64,000 nucleotides of DNA from Wandonia haliotis (GTDB lineage: Bacteria; Bacteroidota; Bacteroidia; Flavobacteriales_D; Crocinitomicaceae), in the NCBI RefSeq assembly GCF_039523435.1, contig NZ_BAAAFH010000011.1, positions 124,001 to 188,000 on the forward strand, written 5' to 3'. How positions within the stretch are numbered: position 1 is the first letter of the stretch; the number at the start of each line of letters is the position of its first letter. A model generated the notes under the pieces. The model made no database searches. It was given only the letters and a program-made list of their open reading frames with translations, and was not told where the DNA came from. Made by a program: the position numbers and the translations under genes. Shown here piece after piece: positions 54,760 through 62,654 of this stretch.

Positions 54760-57360
54760 TTATTGAATAACGATCTTTTCAATATAATTATTCAATGATG
54801 TTTTAATATGCACAAGATACAATCCTTTTGGGATATGATCCAAATTGATTTTAACAGCTTTGTTCACAGGGTCTTGTGAATAGATGGTTTTACCCTGAGT
54901 ATCAATTATAGAAATAGTAAAACGAGCATCGGAAGCTTCTGAAGAGACCTCTACAGTAAATTCTCCTTTATTGGGATTGGGGTAGATGTAGAGTTTTTCA
55001 AGTACGTTTTCAGTAAGTAGGAGTGGAGTATGTCCTTTTTCGTAAACTGAGACATTGTCTATGTAGGTATTGTTTCCTGATCGGTTAATATTTTGGAAAA
55101 CAACAGATAGGTTCTGTCCGTTTACTCCAGTGAGGGAATATTTTCCCGTTCTCCATTGATTTGCATCGGGGACGTTATCCCAGAAAATAGTAGCATCATA
55201 AGCAAGGTCAAGTCCGGTTAAGAAAGAGAGCGTATCGAAATGTGCGGAAGAACAACCTTCGGCAAGAAGAATATATAATGTGTCCTGTACGTGAGAGGTA
55301 GAAGATCGTCTCAGGTAACTGTAATCAAACTCCAGAAACAGAGAGTCACTTTGAGAAGGAAAGGAAATGAGGGGAGAAATGAGTTCGTCACGTTGGTTGG
55401 CATTTGGACCATATTGATAACCATTTATCCAGGCAGATTGTGTTCCCCATGTTTTGTTAGGAACATCAACTGTCGACCAGGTTCTACTTCCATCAGGATT
55501 TGCAACTATCCAGTCTCCCGCACCGAATCCGTGCTCAAAACCATCCAGAAAAGGAATGTCTTTTGTCGGGCGAATATTAAACCGGTAAAAACGGGTATTG
55601 TTGATGAAATCATATTCCTCCGTTCCATTACCCAATTCTGCGCGAATAACTAATTCATTTGCTCCTGTTTGGTTACTCGTGAGTATGGGGATATCTATTT
55701 GAACGGTTTCTCCGGGATTAAGTGTACCTGTCCAGTTTATAAATTGTTCTGTTGCTCCGTTTAAAGAATAAAAGACACTGAACTCTGAAAGAACTGTCAT
55801 TCCGGAGTTTTCAACGACTGCATAGGGTTGTAGTGTTGATTGACAGAGTACATCCATATTTTCATAAGTGGAGACAGTTTTAAGGTTCAAATCAAGAAAT
55901 GCTGCCAATGGATCTGTTGGGGTATAATTTTGTGCAAGATGGAGAAAAGCGGCATGTGCATCAATCAAACCCATTCCATATGTATTGTCTTCACCTGGTA
56001 TGCCCAAATCAATAGCAGTTAGGTATAATGCCCACAAGATTTCCTCTCCGCTAACATCTGGAAAGGCTTCCTTTAAAAGTAAGATTACTCCGGAAACATG
56101 TGGGGTAGCCATGGAAGTTCCGGATAAATACGCATATTCATTTTGGTTGTACGCACTTCTAACATTTTGTCCTGGGGCAACTACTTCAGGATGAATGATC
56201 AGAGAGCCTGTTCCCGGACACTGTTTAGGCCCGCGACTTGAAAAATCAGAAATAGGAAATGGATAACTTAAATTCGCATTTACAGAACCTACCGAAAAAG
56301 TATTTACCTCCGATGTATTAATTCGTTGAGGGGCAGAAACGGTCGTGTTGGACGGCCCGAAATTTCCTCCGGCGAAAACATTGGCAATCCCCGCTGCTTC
56401 AATGGCATTCATAAGGTCAACAACAACTCCTTCACATTGCTCCTGATCTGCTCCGTCGTACCATCTCCAACTGTTATTGATTACATCCGGAACATCATGT
56501 GAGGTTGAGATGTCTCCGTCGGGGTTTAGTGCCCATTCAAAAGAGGACATCATATCTGCAAGCGTAGGAAGACTTTCGACGGTAGTTCCGATATGGTCAT
56601 TTGCCATCCAATAGGCGTTGAAAGCAATTCCAATAGTGTCGTTTGTTGCTCGTTCCAATCCGGCAACAGTTCCCAGTACATGCGTTCCGTGACTGCTTCT
56701 TTGGCCATTAGGTACATCAGCGAATTGTCCGTGCCAGGTTGCCGATTCAGATCTGAAGTTTCCAAGATAGCGATCTGCGAAAGAAGGATGTCCCGGCCAT
56801 ACTCCTGTATCGTAAATGAATACCTGCCTTCCTCGTCCGGTATAGCCCATATCCCATAGAGGACGTACGTTGCAAGCTAGTACACCGGGTTCAACTCCGT
56901 TTTCCATCTTTTCGGTAGCCGGCTGAATAAGTGGTTTTTCATGCCATGTAAAATGATTGTTCTCCAGATGTATAGAGGCGATCTCATCAAATTGTTCCAA
57001 CTCGGGAAGTAGCTCGGAACGTATCTCACAAATAATTGCATTGATAATCCAGAAAGTTTGAATATTACTCACTCCCTGTGGATGTTGCACGAAAAAATCC
57101 CGTACGTTTCGTTGTTCCTTTCGCGCAATACCCTGAAGTTCTGTGATTAGTTCCGGAACGCGATCGGTTATTCCCTTTTTTTCCTGTTTTTTCTGAGTAT
57201 GAAAACTACGGGAATCAAATTTTTGGGTGAATTCAATCCGAACTCGAACAAATTGATTTTGGGAGTGTAGAAGATGGTTGGAAAGTGTCTCGTCTATTTT
57301 AGATTGAGTGAATGCTTGAGTTGAAAAAAACAAAACAAGAACCAAATGATAATATCTCAT
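54760..57360 (-). CDS. secreted S8 subtilisin-like protease with type A T9SS sorting domain
   Basis: An 866-residue exported protease. It has a signal peptide (1-18), a propeptide (about 20-150), and a catalytic domain with Asp in VFIYDTGVWPGH, His in SSHGTHVLGTVAG and Ser in LSGTSMATPHVSG. A beta-sandwich region (500-780) and a C-terminal sorting domain (YIYPNPNKGEFTV to GLYLVHI and a basic end) follow. It is secreted by the type IX system and either released or anchored to A-LPS. Extracellular protein degradation is the likely role. Its promoter has both elements (see 57362-57407). Confidence 0.93.
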   Translation of the reverse strand: MRYYHLVLVLFFSTQAFTQSKIDETLSNHLLHSQNQFVRVRIEFTQKFDSRSFHTQKKQEKKGITDRVPELITELQGIARKEQRNVRDFFVQHPQGVSNIQTFWIINAIICEIRSELLPELEQFDEIASIHLENNHFTWHEKPLIQPATEKMENGVEPGVLACNVRPLWDMGYTGRGRQVFIYDTGVWPGHPSFADRYLGNFRSESATWHGQFADVPNGQRSSHGTHVLGTVAGLERATNDTIGIAFNAYWMANDHIGTTVESLPTLADMMSSFEWALNPDGDISTSHDVPDVINNSWRWYDGADQEQCEGVVVDLMNAIEAAGIANVFAGGNFGPSNTTVSAPQRINTSEVNTFSVGSVNANLSYPFPISDFSSRGPKQCPGTGSLIIHPEVVAPGQNVRSAYNQNEYAYLSGTSMATPHVSGVILLLKEAFPDVSGEEILWALYLTAIDLGIPGEDNTYGMGLIDAHAAFLHLAQNYTPTDPLAAFLDLNLKTVSTYENMDVLCQSTLQPYAVVENSGMTVLSEFSVFYSLNGATEQFINWTGTLNPGETVQIDIPILTSNQTGANELVIRAELGNGTEEYDFINNTRFYRFNIRPTKDIPFLDGFEHGFGAGDWIVANPDGSRTWSTVDVPNKTWGTQSAWINGYQYGPNANQRDELISPLISFPSQSDSLFLEFDYSYLRRSSTSHVQDTLYILLAEGCSSAHFDTLSFLTGLDLAYDATIFWDNVPDANQWRTGKYSLTGVNGQNLSVVFQNINRSGNNTYIDNVSVYEKGHTPLLLTENVLEKLYIYPNPNKGEFTVEVSSEASDARFTISIIDTQGKTIYSQDPVNKAVKINLDHIPKGLYLVHIKTSLNNYIEKIVIQ

Positions 57361-57361
57361 A

Positions 57362-57407
57362 TTTGTGGATTTAAACCAAAAATAGAGTAAATTTGAACCT
57401 CTGCAAA
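57362..57407. promoter_or_regulatory. divergent overlapping promoters
   Basis: For the subtilase (minus): -7 TATTTTTG (57384-57377) and -33 TTTG (57407-57404) with a 19-bp spacer, a full match. For the metallophosphoesterase (plus): -7 TAAATTTG (57388-57395), with TTTG at 57362-57365 (22-bp spacer). The two -7 boxes lie 3 bp apart. Confidence 0.6.
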
Positions 57408-57425
57408 ATTCAGTATATCAATTTT

Positions 57426-58661
57426 ATGAGGAGTTTAGGTTTTATTGTGTTTGTGATACTGTTTCTATTTGTTTTGGATGCCTATTTATGGTGGTCATTG
57501 AAGAAAACACTATACATGGGATGGTACCGTTGGCTGATTCCACTTTCCAGTCTGATATTACTGACATCTTTCTATTTTGTTTTCAAAAGAGCCGGTGAAG
57601 GAGGGCATAATGCCATTTATTCATTGAATTTTATTGTCGGTCTGACATTTGGTATTGTCATCGCTAAGATTTTAATGGTTACCGTGTTTTTTGTAGAAGA
57701 TGTCGTACGTGTGGCATTGTACGTTGGGGAACAATTCTCCTCGAGAGGACATACAGAGTTGGTCGGGAGGCGTGCGTTTGTAAGGAATCTGTCTCTGGCT
57801 GTTGCTTCTGTTCCTCTGGCAGGAACATTATGGGGAATCACACGGGGGAAATACCATTACATGACAAATCGGATGGACCTTTATTTTGAAGATCTCCCGG
57901 AAGCTTTTGATGGTTTTAAAGTAATTCAATTTACAGATTTTCACGCCGGAACATTTGATCATCCTTCTGAAGTAGCCAGAGGGCTGGAATTATTGCAAAA
58001 GGAAGAAGGGGACGTGATCGTGTTTACAGGAGATGCTGTGAACAATCGTTCTGAAGAATTAGAGCCTTTTGTGTACATGTGGAAACGCTTACATGCGAAG
58101 TATGGTAAATTCAGTATTCTTGGCAACCATGATTACGGACATTATATCTCATGGGATAGTGAAACGGATCGTATAGAGAATTTACAAAAGCTATTTGATT
58201 ACCAAAAGGAGGCTGGTTTTGATTTGTTACGAAATCAACATCGGGTTATCGAGAAAGAGGGAAGCAAACTGGCGTTGATAGGTGTTGAAAACTGGGGGAA
58301 TCCTCCTTTTCCGCAATATGGAGATTTAGATAAAGCAATGGACGGTGTGCCTGCAGATTGTTTCAAAATTCTTTTATCGCATGATCCGGATCACTGGGAA
58401 AAAGTCCGACAACATCCGGAGAAAATTGGATTAACGTTAAGTGGTCATACCCACGGAGCGCAGTTTGGAGTAGATATACCAGGGTGGAAGTGGAGTCCTA
58501 TAAAGTATCGTTACAAGAGATGGTTGGGACTGTATGACGAAGATGAAAGGTATCTTTACGTGAACAGAGGATTTGGTTTTCTTGGTTTTCCGGGAAGAGT
58601 AGGGATGCGACCTGAGATATCTGTATTTACCCTGCGTAAAGGAGCGCGTAAATCTATATAA
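57426..58661 (+). CDS. membrane-anchored metallophosphoesterase
   Basis: 411 residues from the Met at 57426 (MRSLGFIVF); the upstream frame from 57393 overlaps the promoter region. Three to four N-terminal membrane helices (about 4-23, 36-54, 64-90) are followed by a twin-basic-like linker and a calcineurin-type phosphoesterase: FTDFHAGTF (D-H), TGDAVNN, ILGNHDYGHY and LSGHTHGAQFG bind two metals. It resembles YkuE/YaeI-type lipid pyrophosphate hydrolases, although the active-site side cannot be certain. A terminator follows. Confidence 0.9.
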   Translation: MRSLGFIVFVILFLFVLDAYLWWSLKKTLYMGWYRWLIPLSSLILLTSFYFVFKRAGEGGHNAIYSLNFIVGLTFGIVIAKILMVTVFFVEDVVRVALYVGEQFSSRGHTELVGRRAFVRNLSLAVASVPLAGTLWGITRGKYHYMTNRMDLYFEDLPEAFDGFKVIQFTDFHAGTFDHPSEVARGLELLQKEEGDVIVFTGDAVNNRSEELEPFVYMWKRLHAKYGKFSILGNHDYGHYISWDSETDRIENLQKLFDYQKEAGFDLLRNQHRVIEKEGSKLALIGVENWGNPPFPQYGDLDKAMDGVPADCFKILLSHDPDHWEKVRQHPEKIGLTLSGHTHGAQFGVDIPGWKWSPIKYRYKRWLGLYDEDERYLYVNRGFGFLGFPGRVGMRPEISVFTLRKGARKSI

Positions 58662-58680
58662 AGTACTTATGTTATCATAC

Positions 58681-58713
58681 AAAAAACGCTACTCAATCTG
58701 AGTAGCGTTTTTT
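58681..58713. terminator. bidirectional terminator between the phosphoesterase gene and trxB
   Basis: A 15-bp perfect stem (58681-58695 with 58699-58713, core CGCTACTCA/TGAGTAGCG) with A- and T-tracts on both sides, between convergent genes. Confidence 0.9.
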
Positions 58714-58729
58714 ATTTTTAGCTATATCT

Positions 58730-59677
58730 CTAATGCTCTTTGGAAGCCAGATAACGTTCTGCATCTAGTGCAGCCATACATCCGGTTCCTGCTGCTGTAA
58801 TAGCCTGACGATAGTTTTTATCGGCAGCATCTCCTGCAACAAATACTCCGGCTACATTTGTTTTGCTTGTTCCGGGTTCTTCATATTTAATATATCCGGT
58901 TTCATCCAGATTAATGTAATCTTTGAAGATATCCGTATTTGGTTTGTGACCAATCGCAACAAAGAATCCGGTAGCCGGGATATCCTGCTCTTCTCCTGTA
59001 ACGTTATTTTTTACACGAACACCAGTTACAACATCGTCTCCTAAAACTTCTACAGTCTCGGTATTGAAAAGAATTTCAATGTTTGGTGTATTCTTCACGC
59101 GGTCTGCCATAATTTTTGAAGCACGGAACTCGTCACGTCTGACTAGCATGGTAACTTTTGTACAAAGCTTTGACAAATAATGAGCTTCTTCACAGGCAGA
59201 GTCTCCAGCTCCTACAATAACAGTTTCCTGACCTCTGTAGAAGAATCCATCACATACAGCACAGGCTGATACACCACCTCCGCTTTGCAGAAATTTCTGC
59301 TCGGATGGAAGTCCCAGATATTTAGCAGACGCTCCGGTTGCAATTATGATCGTATCGGCGTGAATTTCTTTGTTATCGTCCGTCCATGCTTTGTGAACTG
59401 ATCCTGAAAAGTCAACTTTGGTAATAAAACCTGGTCGAACAACTGTATCAAAACGTTCTGCCTGCTGTTTTAGCTGGATCATCATATCCGGACCCGTTAC
59501 TCCCTCAGGATATCCCGGGAAGTTCTCAACCTCATTGGTCGTCGTTAATTGCCCTCCGGGTTGAAGCCCCTCGTACAATATTGGTTGCATACTGGCTCTT
59601 GCTGCGTAGATGGCTGCTGTATATCCCGCAGGACCCGAACCTATAATTAAACAAGATGTTTTTTCGATTTCGCTCAT
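58730..59677 (-). CDS. trxB: thioredoxin-disulfide reductase
   Basis: A 315-residue NADPH-dependent flavoenzyme that reduces thioredoxin. FAD loop IIGSGPAGYTAAIYAARA (near residue 11), active-site CAVC in VSACAVCDGFFYRG (about 137-140), NADPH loop VIVGAGDSACEEA, and the C-terminal FAD segment GVFVAGDAADKNYRQ. Length is normal. A -7 element (plus CAAATTTA, 59707-59714) lies about 30 bp upstream of the ATG. Confidence 0.96.
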   Translation of the reverse strand: MSEIEKTSCLIIGSGPAGYTAAIYAARASMQPILYEGLQPGGQLTTTNEVENFPGYPEGVTGPDMMIQLKQQAERFDTVVRPGFITKVDFSGSVHKAWTDDNKEIHADTIIIATGASAKYLGLPSEQKFLQSGGGVSACAVCDGFFYRGQETVIVGAGDSACEEAHYLSKLCTKVTMLVRRDEFRASKIMADRVKNTPNIEILFNTETVEVLGDDVVTGVRVKNNVTGEEQDIPATGFFVAIGHKPNTDIFKDYINLDETGYIKYEEPGTSKTNVAGVFVAGDAADKNYRQAITAAGTGCMAALDAERYLASKEH

Positions 59678-59848
59678 ATTTGTAAGTATATTCTCGTTGA
59701 AACCTACAAATTTAGTAATATTCTCTCGTAAGATGTGTGATTTTTGCTACAAAAGGAGGAAGGCTAAAAATTTTTTATACCCATAAAATAATACCACTTG
59801 AATCCCGTTATAATAGTACCGATTAACAAAATGTAAAATTGTGAGCCT

Positions 59849-60004
59849 ATGCAAAAAGTATTTACAAATTCAATTGCTCCAAAGGATCAGGAGTTGAAAG
59901 AAGGTCCGAAACGTGCTTCATTAGATTTGATTTTAGCTTTTTCTAAGTCGGTTGAAGTAAAAAAGTCATCCCATAACCAATCAGTCTGTGTTCACTTGAA
60001 CTGA
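59849..60004 (+). CDS. 51-residue small protein with its own terminator
   Basis: ATG at 59849 to TGA at 60002-60004, below the usual ORF cutoff. The product starts MQKVFTNSIAPKDQELKEGP and ends HNQSVCVHLN; it is basic-amphipathic with a central helix (ASLDLILAFSKSVEVKKS). The frame is followed after 19 bp by a strong hairpin terminator, which marks the stretch as a discrete transcription unit. I believe similar short proteins occur in related Flavobacteriia but cannot check this. The function is unknown. Confidence 0.6.
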   Translation: MQKVFTNSIAPKDQELKEGPKRASLDLILAFSKSVEVKKSSHNQSVCVHLN

Positions 60005-60023
60005 TTAGGGGAAAGAGAGACAG

Positions 60024-60050
60024 GCCGGCGAAATTTTCGCCGGCTTTTTT
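60024..60050 (+). terminator. rho-independent terminator of the small-protein gene
   Basis: A GC-rich stem GCCGGCGA/TCGCCGGC (60024-60031 with 60037-60044) followed by six T. It lies 19 bp past the TGA of the 51-codon frame. Confidence 0.88.
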
Positions 60051-60138
60051 GTGTTCGATATTTTCAGGACAGCCTTTGATTATTTTTCTATTTTTGCGTA
60101 ATTCACAAGCTATTATCAATAGTTATAAAACAAAGTCC

Positions 60139-61071
60139 ATGAGGTCATTTCTTGACTATTTTTTTCTTACACTGAAAGGAGCTGCTATGGGAGCAGCAGA
60201 TGTTGTTCCAGGGGTTTCCGGAGGTACGATAGCGTTTATATCAGGGATTTATGAAGAGTTACTGACAGCGATTAGTAATGTTAATTTAGAGGCGTTACGT
60301 AAACTAAGAAAAGAAGGAATAAGTGCCGCGTGGAGGTATATTCATGGAGACTTTTTGCTGGCTTTGTTGACAGGGATATTTATTTCGGTTTTAACATTGG
60401 CAAAACTCATTAAATTTCTCTTGGAAAATCATGAAGTACTGATCTGGAGTTTCTTTTTTGGTTTGGTATTGGCCAGTACCTGGCTGGTGGGGAAGCAGAT
60501 TCAATCCAGAAAACCTGAGGTTATTGTTGGTTTTCTTCTTGGAGCCGGAGCAGCGTATTGGATTACAACCATCGAGACAACAGCTGATGTACAGGCAAAC
60601 TGGTACTTCTTTTTAAGTGGAGCAATAGCTATCTGTGCAATGATTTTACCGGGAATTTCAGGGTCGTTCATTTTGTTATTGATGGGATCCTATCACGCAG
60701 TTATAGAAGCTATTCATGATCGCGATATGAAATTGATTGCAATTTTCGGAGCCGGGTGTGTAGTAGGAATCCTTAGTTTTTCCCGTGTTCTTAAATTCCT
60801 TTTTAGTAGGTTTAAAACGGTTACACTTGCTGTTTTGACAGGTTTTTTATTGGGATCATTGAATAGGATTTGGCCATGGAAAGAAAATGTAGGGAGTGCT
60901 CCTCTTACGATTCACTCGGATGGTAGAGAAGAGTGGTTACAGCGCAATGTTAGTCCGGATAATTTTTCCGGAGATTCGCAATTGGTAGGAGCTGTTCTTT
61001 TAGGTTTGGCGGGAATGGCAATTATTATCCTTCTTGAGCGATTTGCTTCCCGAAAGCAGAAATTAAACTAA
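60139..61071 (+). CDS. DUF368 family membrane protein
   Basis: 310 residues from the Met at 60139 (MRSFLDYFF); the 30 codons before it look non-coding. It has about eight to nine membrane helices in two repeats, each carrying the family motif: GAADVVPGVSGGTIAFISGIYEELL and MILPGISGSFILLLMGSY. DUF368 proteins are implicated in undecaprenyl-phosphate translocation (PopT) across the membrane, so a role in recycling the lipid carrier for envelope glycans is inferred. aroE follows after 15 bp. Confidence 0.9.
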   Translation: MRSFLDYFFLTLKGAAMGAADVVPGVSGGTIAFISGIYEELLTAISNVNLEALRKLRKEGISAAWRYIHGDFLLALLTGIFISVLTLAKLIKFLLENHEVLIWSFFFGLVLASTWLVGKQIQSRKPEVIVGFLLGAGAAYWITTIETTADVQANWYFFLSGAIAICAMILPGISGSFILLLMGSYHAVIEAIHDRDMKLIAIFGAGCVVGILSFSRVLKFLFSRFKTVTLAVLTGFLLGSLNRIWPWKENVGSAPLTIHSDGREEWLQRNVSPDNFSGDSQLVGAVLLGLAGMAIIILLERFASRKQKLN

Positions 61072-61086
61072 ACTTTTCGTTGAAAG

Positions 61087-61812
61087 ATGAACAAATACGG
61101 TTTGATCGGAAGAAAACTGGGACATTCTTTTTCTGTTAATTTTTTCTCTGAAAAATTTAAAAATGAGAATATTGAATCAGTTTACTTAAATTATGAGTTG
61201 AGTAATATTGATGAGATTAAGTCTGTATTATTGGAGGAGAATCTGAAAGGATTGAATGTAACTATTCCGTATAAAGAAGCTATTATTCCTTTTTTGGATG
61301 AATTGACTGAAGAAGCAACAGCAATAGGTGCTGTTAACACAGTTCTGTTTCGAGATGGAAAAACGATTGGAGCCAATACAGATGCGTTTGGTTTTCATCA
61401 GATGATAAAGCCTTTTTTGCTGAATACACATCACAAAGCGCTTTTGTTTGGTAATGGTGGAGCAGCAAAAGCTGTAAAATATGTACTTGAACAGATTGGT
61501 CTCGAAGTTCTGGTTGCTGCAAGGTCACCACGTGAAGGAGAGTTTCGTCTGGAAGATGTCAATGAATTAATGATCCGTCACTGCGGGGTTTTGGTGAATT
61601 GTACTCCGGTTGGAATGTTTCCGAAAGAAGATTTGGTTTTGAATATTCCATTTGAAGCAATACATTCAGATCATCTTGTTATTGATTTGATATACAATCC
61701 TAAAGAAACTATATTCTTAAGAAGATCAAAGGCGAATGGAGCAGTTGTGTTGAATGGAGAAACAATGCTTAGAGAACAGGCGTTACAGGCCTGGAAACTT
61801 TGGAATGAATAA
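61087..61812 (+). CDS. aroE: shikimate dehydrogenase
   Basis: A 241-residue NADP-dependent enzyme of chorismate synthesis (3-dehydroshikimate to shikimate). Shikimate-binding GRKLGHSFSVNFF, catalytic Lys in LNVTIPYKEA, and Asp in GANTDAFGF. The dinucleotide loop is FGNGGAAKAV, and NCTPVGMFP completes the set. It is slightly shorter than E. coli AroE, as in other Bacteroidota. The stop overlaps the start of the next gene by 1 bp. Confidence 0.95.
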   Translation: MNKYGLIGRKLGHSFSVNFFSEKFKNENIESVYLNYELSNIDEIKSVLLEENLKGLNVTIPYKEAIIPFLDELTEEATAIGAVNTVLFRDGKTIGANTDAFGFHQMIKPFLLNTHHKALLFGNGGAAKAVKYVLEQIGLEVLVAARSPREGEFRLEDVNELMIRHCGVLVNCTPVGMFPKEDLVLNIPFEAIHSDHLVIDLIYNPKETIFLRRSKANGAVVLNGETMLREQALQAWKLWNE

Positions 61813-62432
61813 TGACACTACAAGAACTTATAGCAGAAGGAGAACATCAGCAACAGGATTTTAAATTCAGAGTAGATGATGCGCGAAAAATTGCGAGAAC
61901 AATGAGTGCTTTTGCTAACTCAGAGGGAGGTAGGTTACTTATTGGTGTGAAAGATAACGGCAAAATTGCGGGGGTTGATCCTTCGGAAGAGATTCATATT
62001 ATTGATGCGGCTGCTGATATGTATTGTACTCCTAAAGTTCCTTTTACAACTGAGGTGTGGCAGGAAGGTCACAAGTTAGTTTTACTGGTGTTTGTTAAGC
62101 CTTCGGAGGAAAAACCTCATAAATCTCCTGATGAAGAAGGGAAGTGGGTGACGTATGTCCGGGTTGGAGACAATACCTTGCTGGCAAATAAGATTCTTGT
62201 CAGAGTGTGGAAAAAGCAAAAAACAAACATTGCGCAACCGGAAGAAATGTCACAACCACAGCTTGATTTTTTAAGATTGATAGCTTCGCAGGAAAAGTCT
62301 ACATTATCTTCTCTGTATCGAAATAGTTCATTAAAAAAAAGAGATATTGATGATCTTTTGGTCCTTTTTATTTGTTGGGGGCTGGTAGAACAGCAAATCA
62401 CACCGGAAGGGACGTTCTATCTTTCAGTGTAA
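61812..62432 (+). CDS. AlbA_2 (Schlafen-like) DNA-binding domain protein
   Basis: A 206-residue cytoplasmic protein. Residues 5-125 form an AlbA_2 domain: the E-x-QQxDFKF start, AFANSEGGRLLIGVKDNGKIAGVDP, and YVRVGDNTLLA. The rest (145-206) looks like a winged helix. Such proteins are called putative DNA binders or Schlafen-related nucleases, without firm function. It is translationally coupled to aroE (1-bp overlap). Confidence 0.85.
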   Translation: MTLQELIAEGEHQQQDFKFRVDDARKIARTMSAFANSEGGRLLIGVKDNGKIAGVDPSEEIHIIDAAADMYCTPKVPFTTEVWQEGHKLVLLVFVKPSEEKPHKSPDEEGKWVTYVRVGDNTLLANKILVRVWKKQKTNIAQPEEMSQPQLDFLRLIASQEKSTLSSLYRNSSLKKRDIDDLLVLFICWGLVEQQITPEGTFYLSV

Positions 62433-62654
62433 TAGCTTTGTAAATCAGGCGATAAGTAAAGTTGCTTATTTGAGGTTTATTGATGCTTACTCTGATGACC
62501 TTCTCAATTTTTTATCTTCATTTTTTGGTCATCTCTTTAATCAGTCTAAATAGCAATGTTTTTTTAGCATTTATTTTTAAATGGGGTGACAAATTATTAT
62601 TTTCGCAATCCACATGTTTAATAAGTTAAATTTAAAAGAAAACCCGCTGTAATT

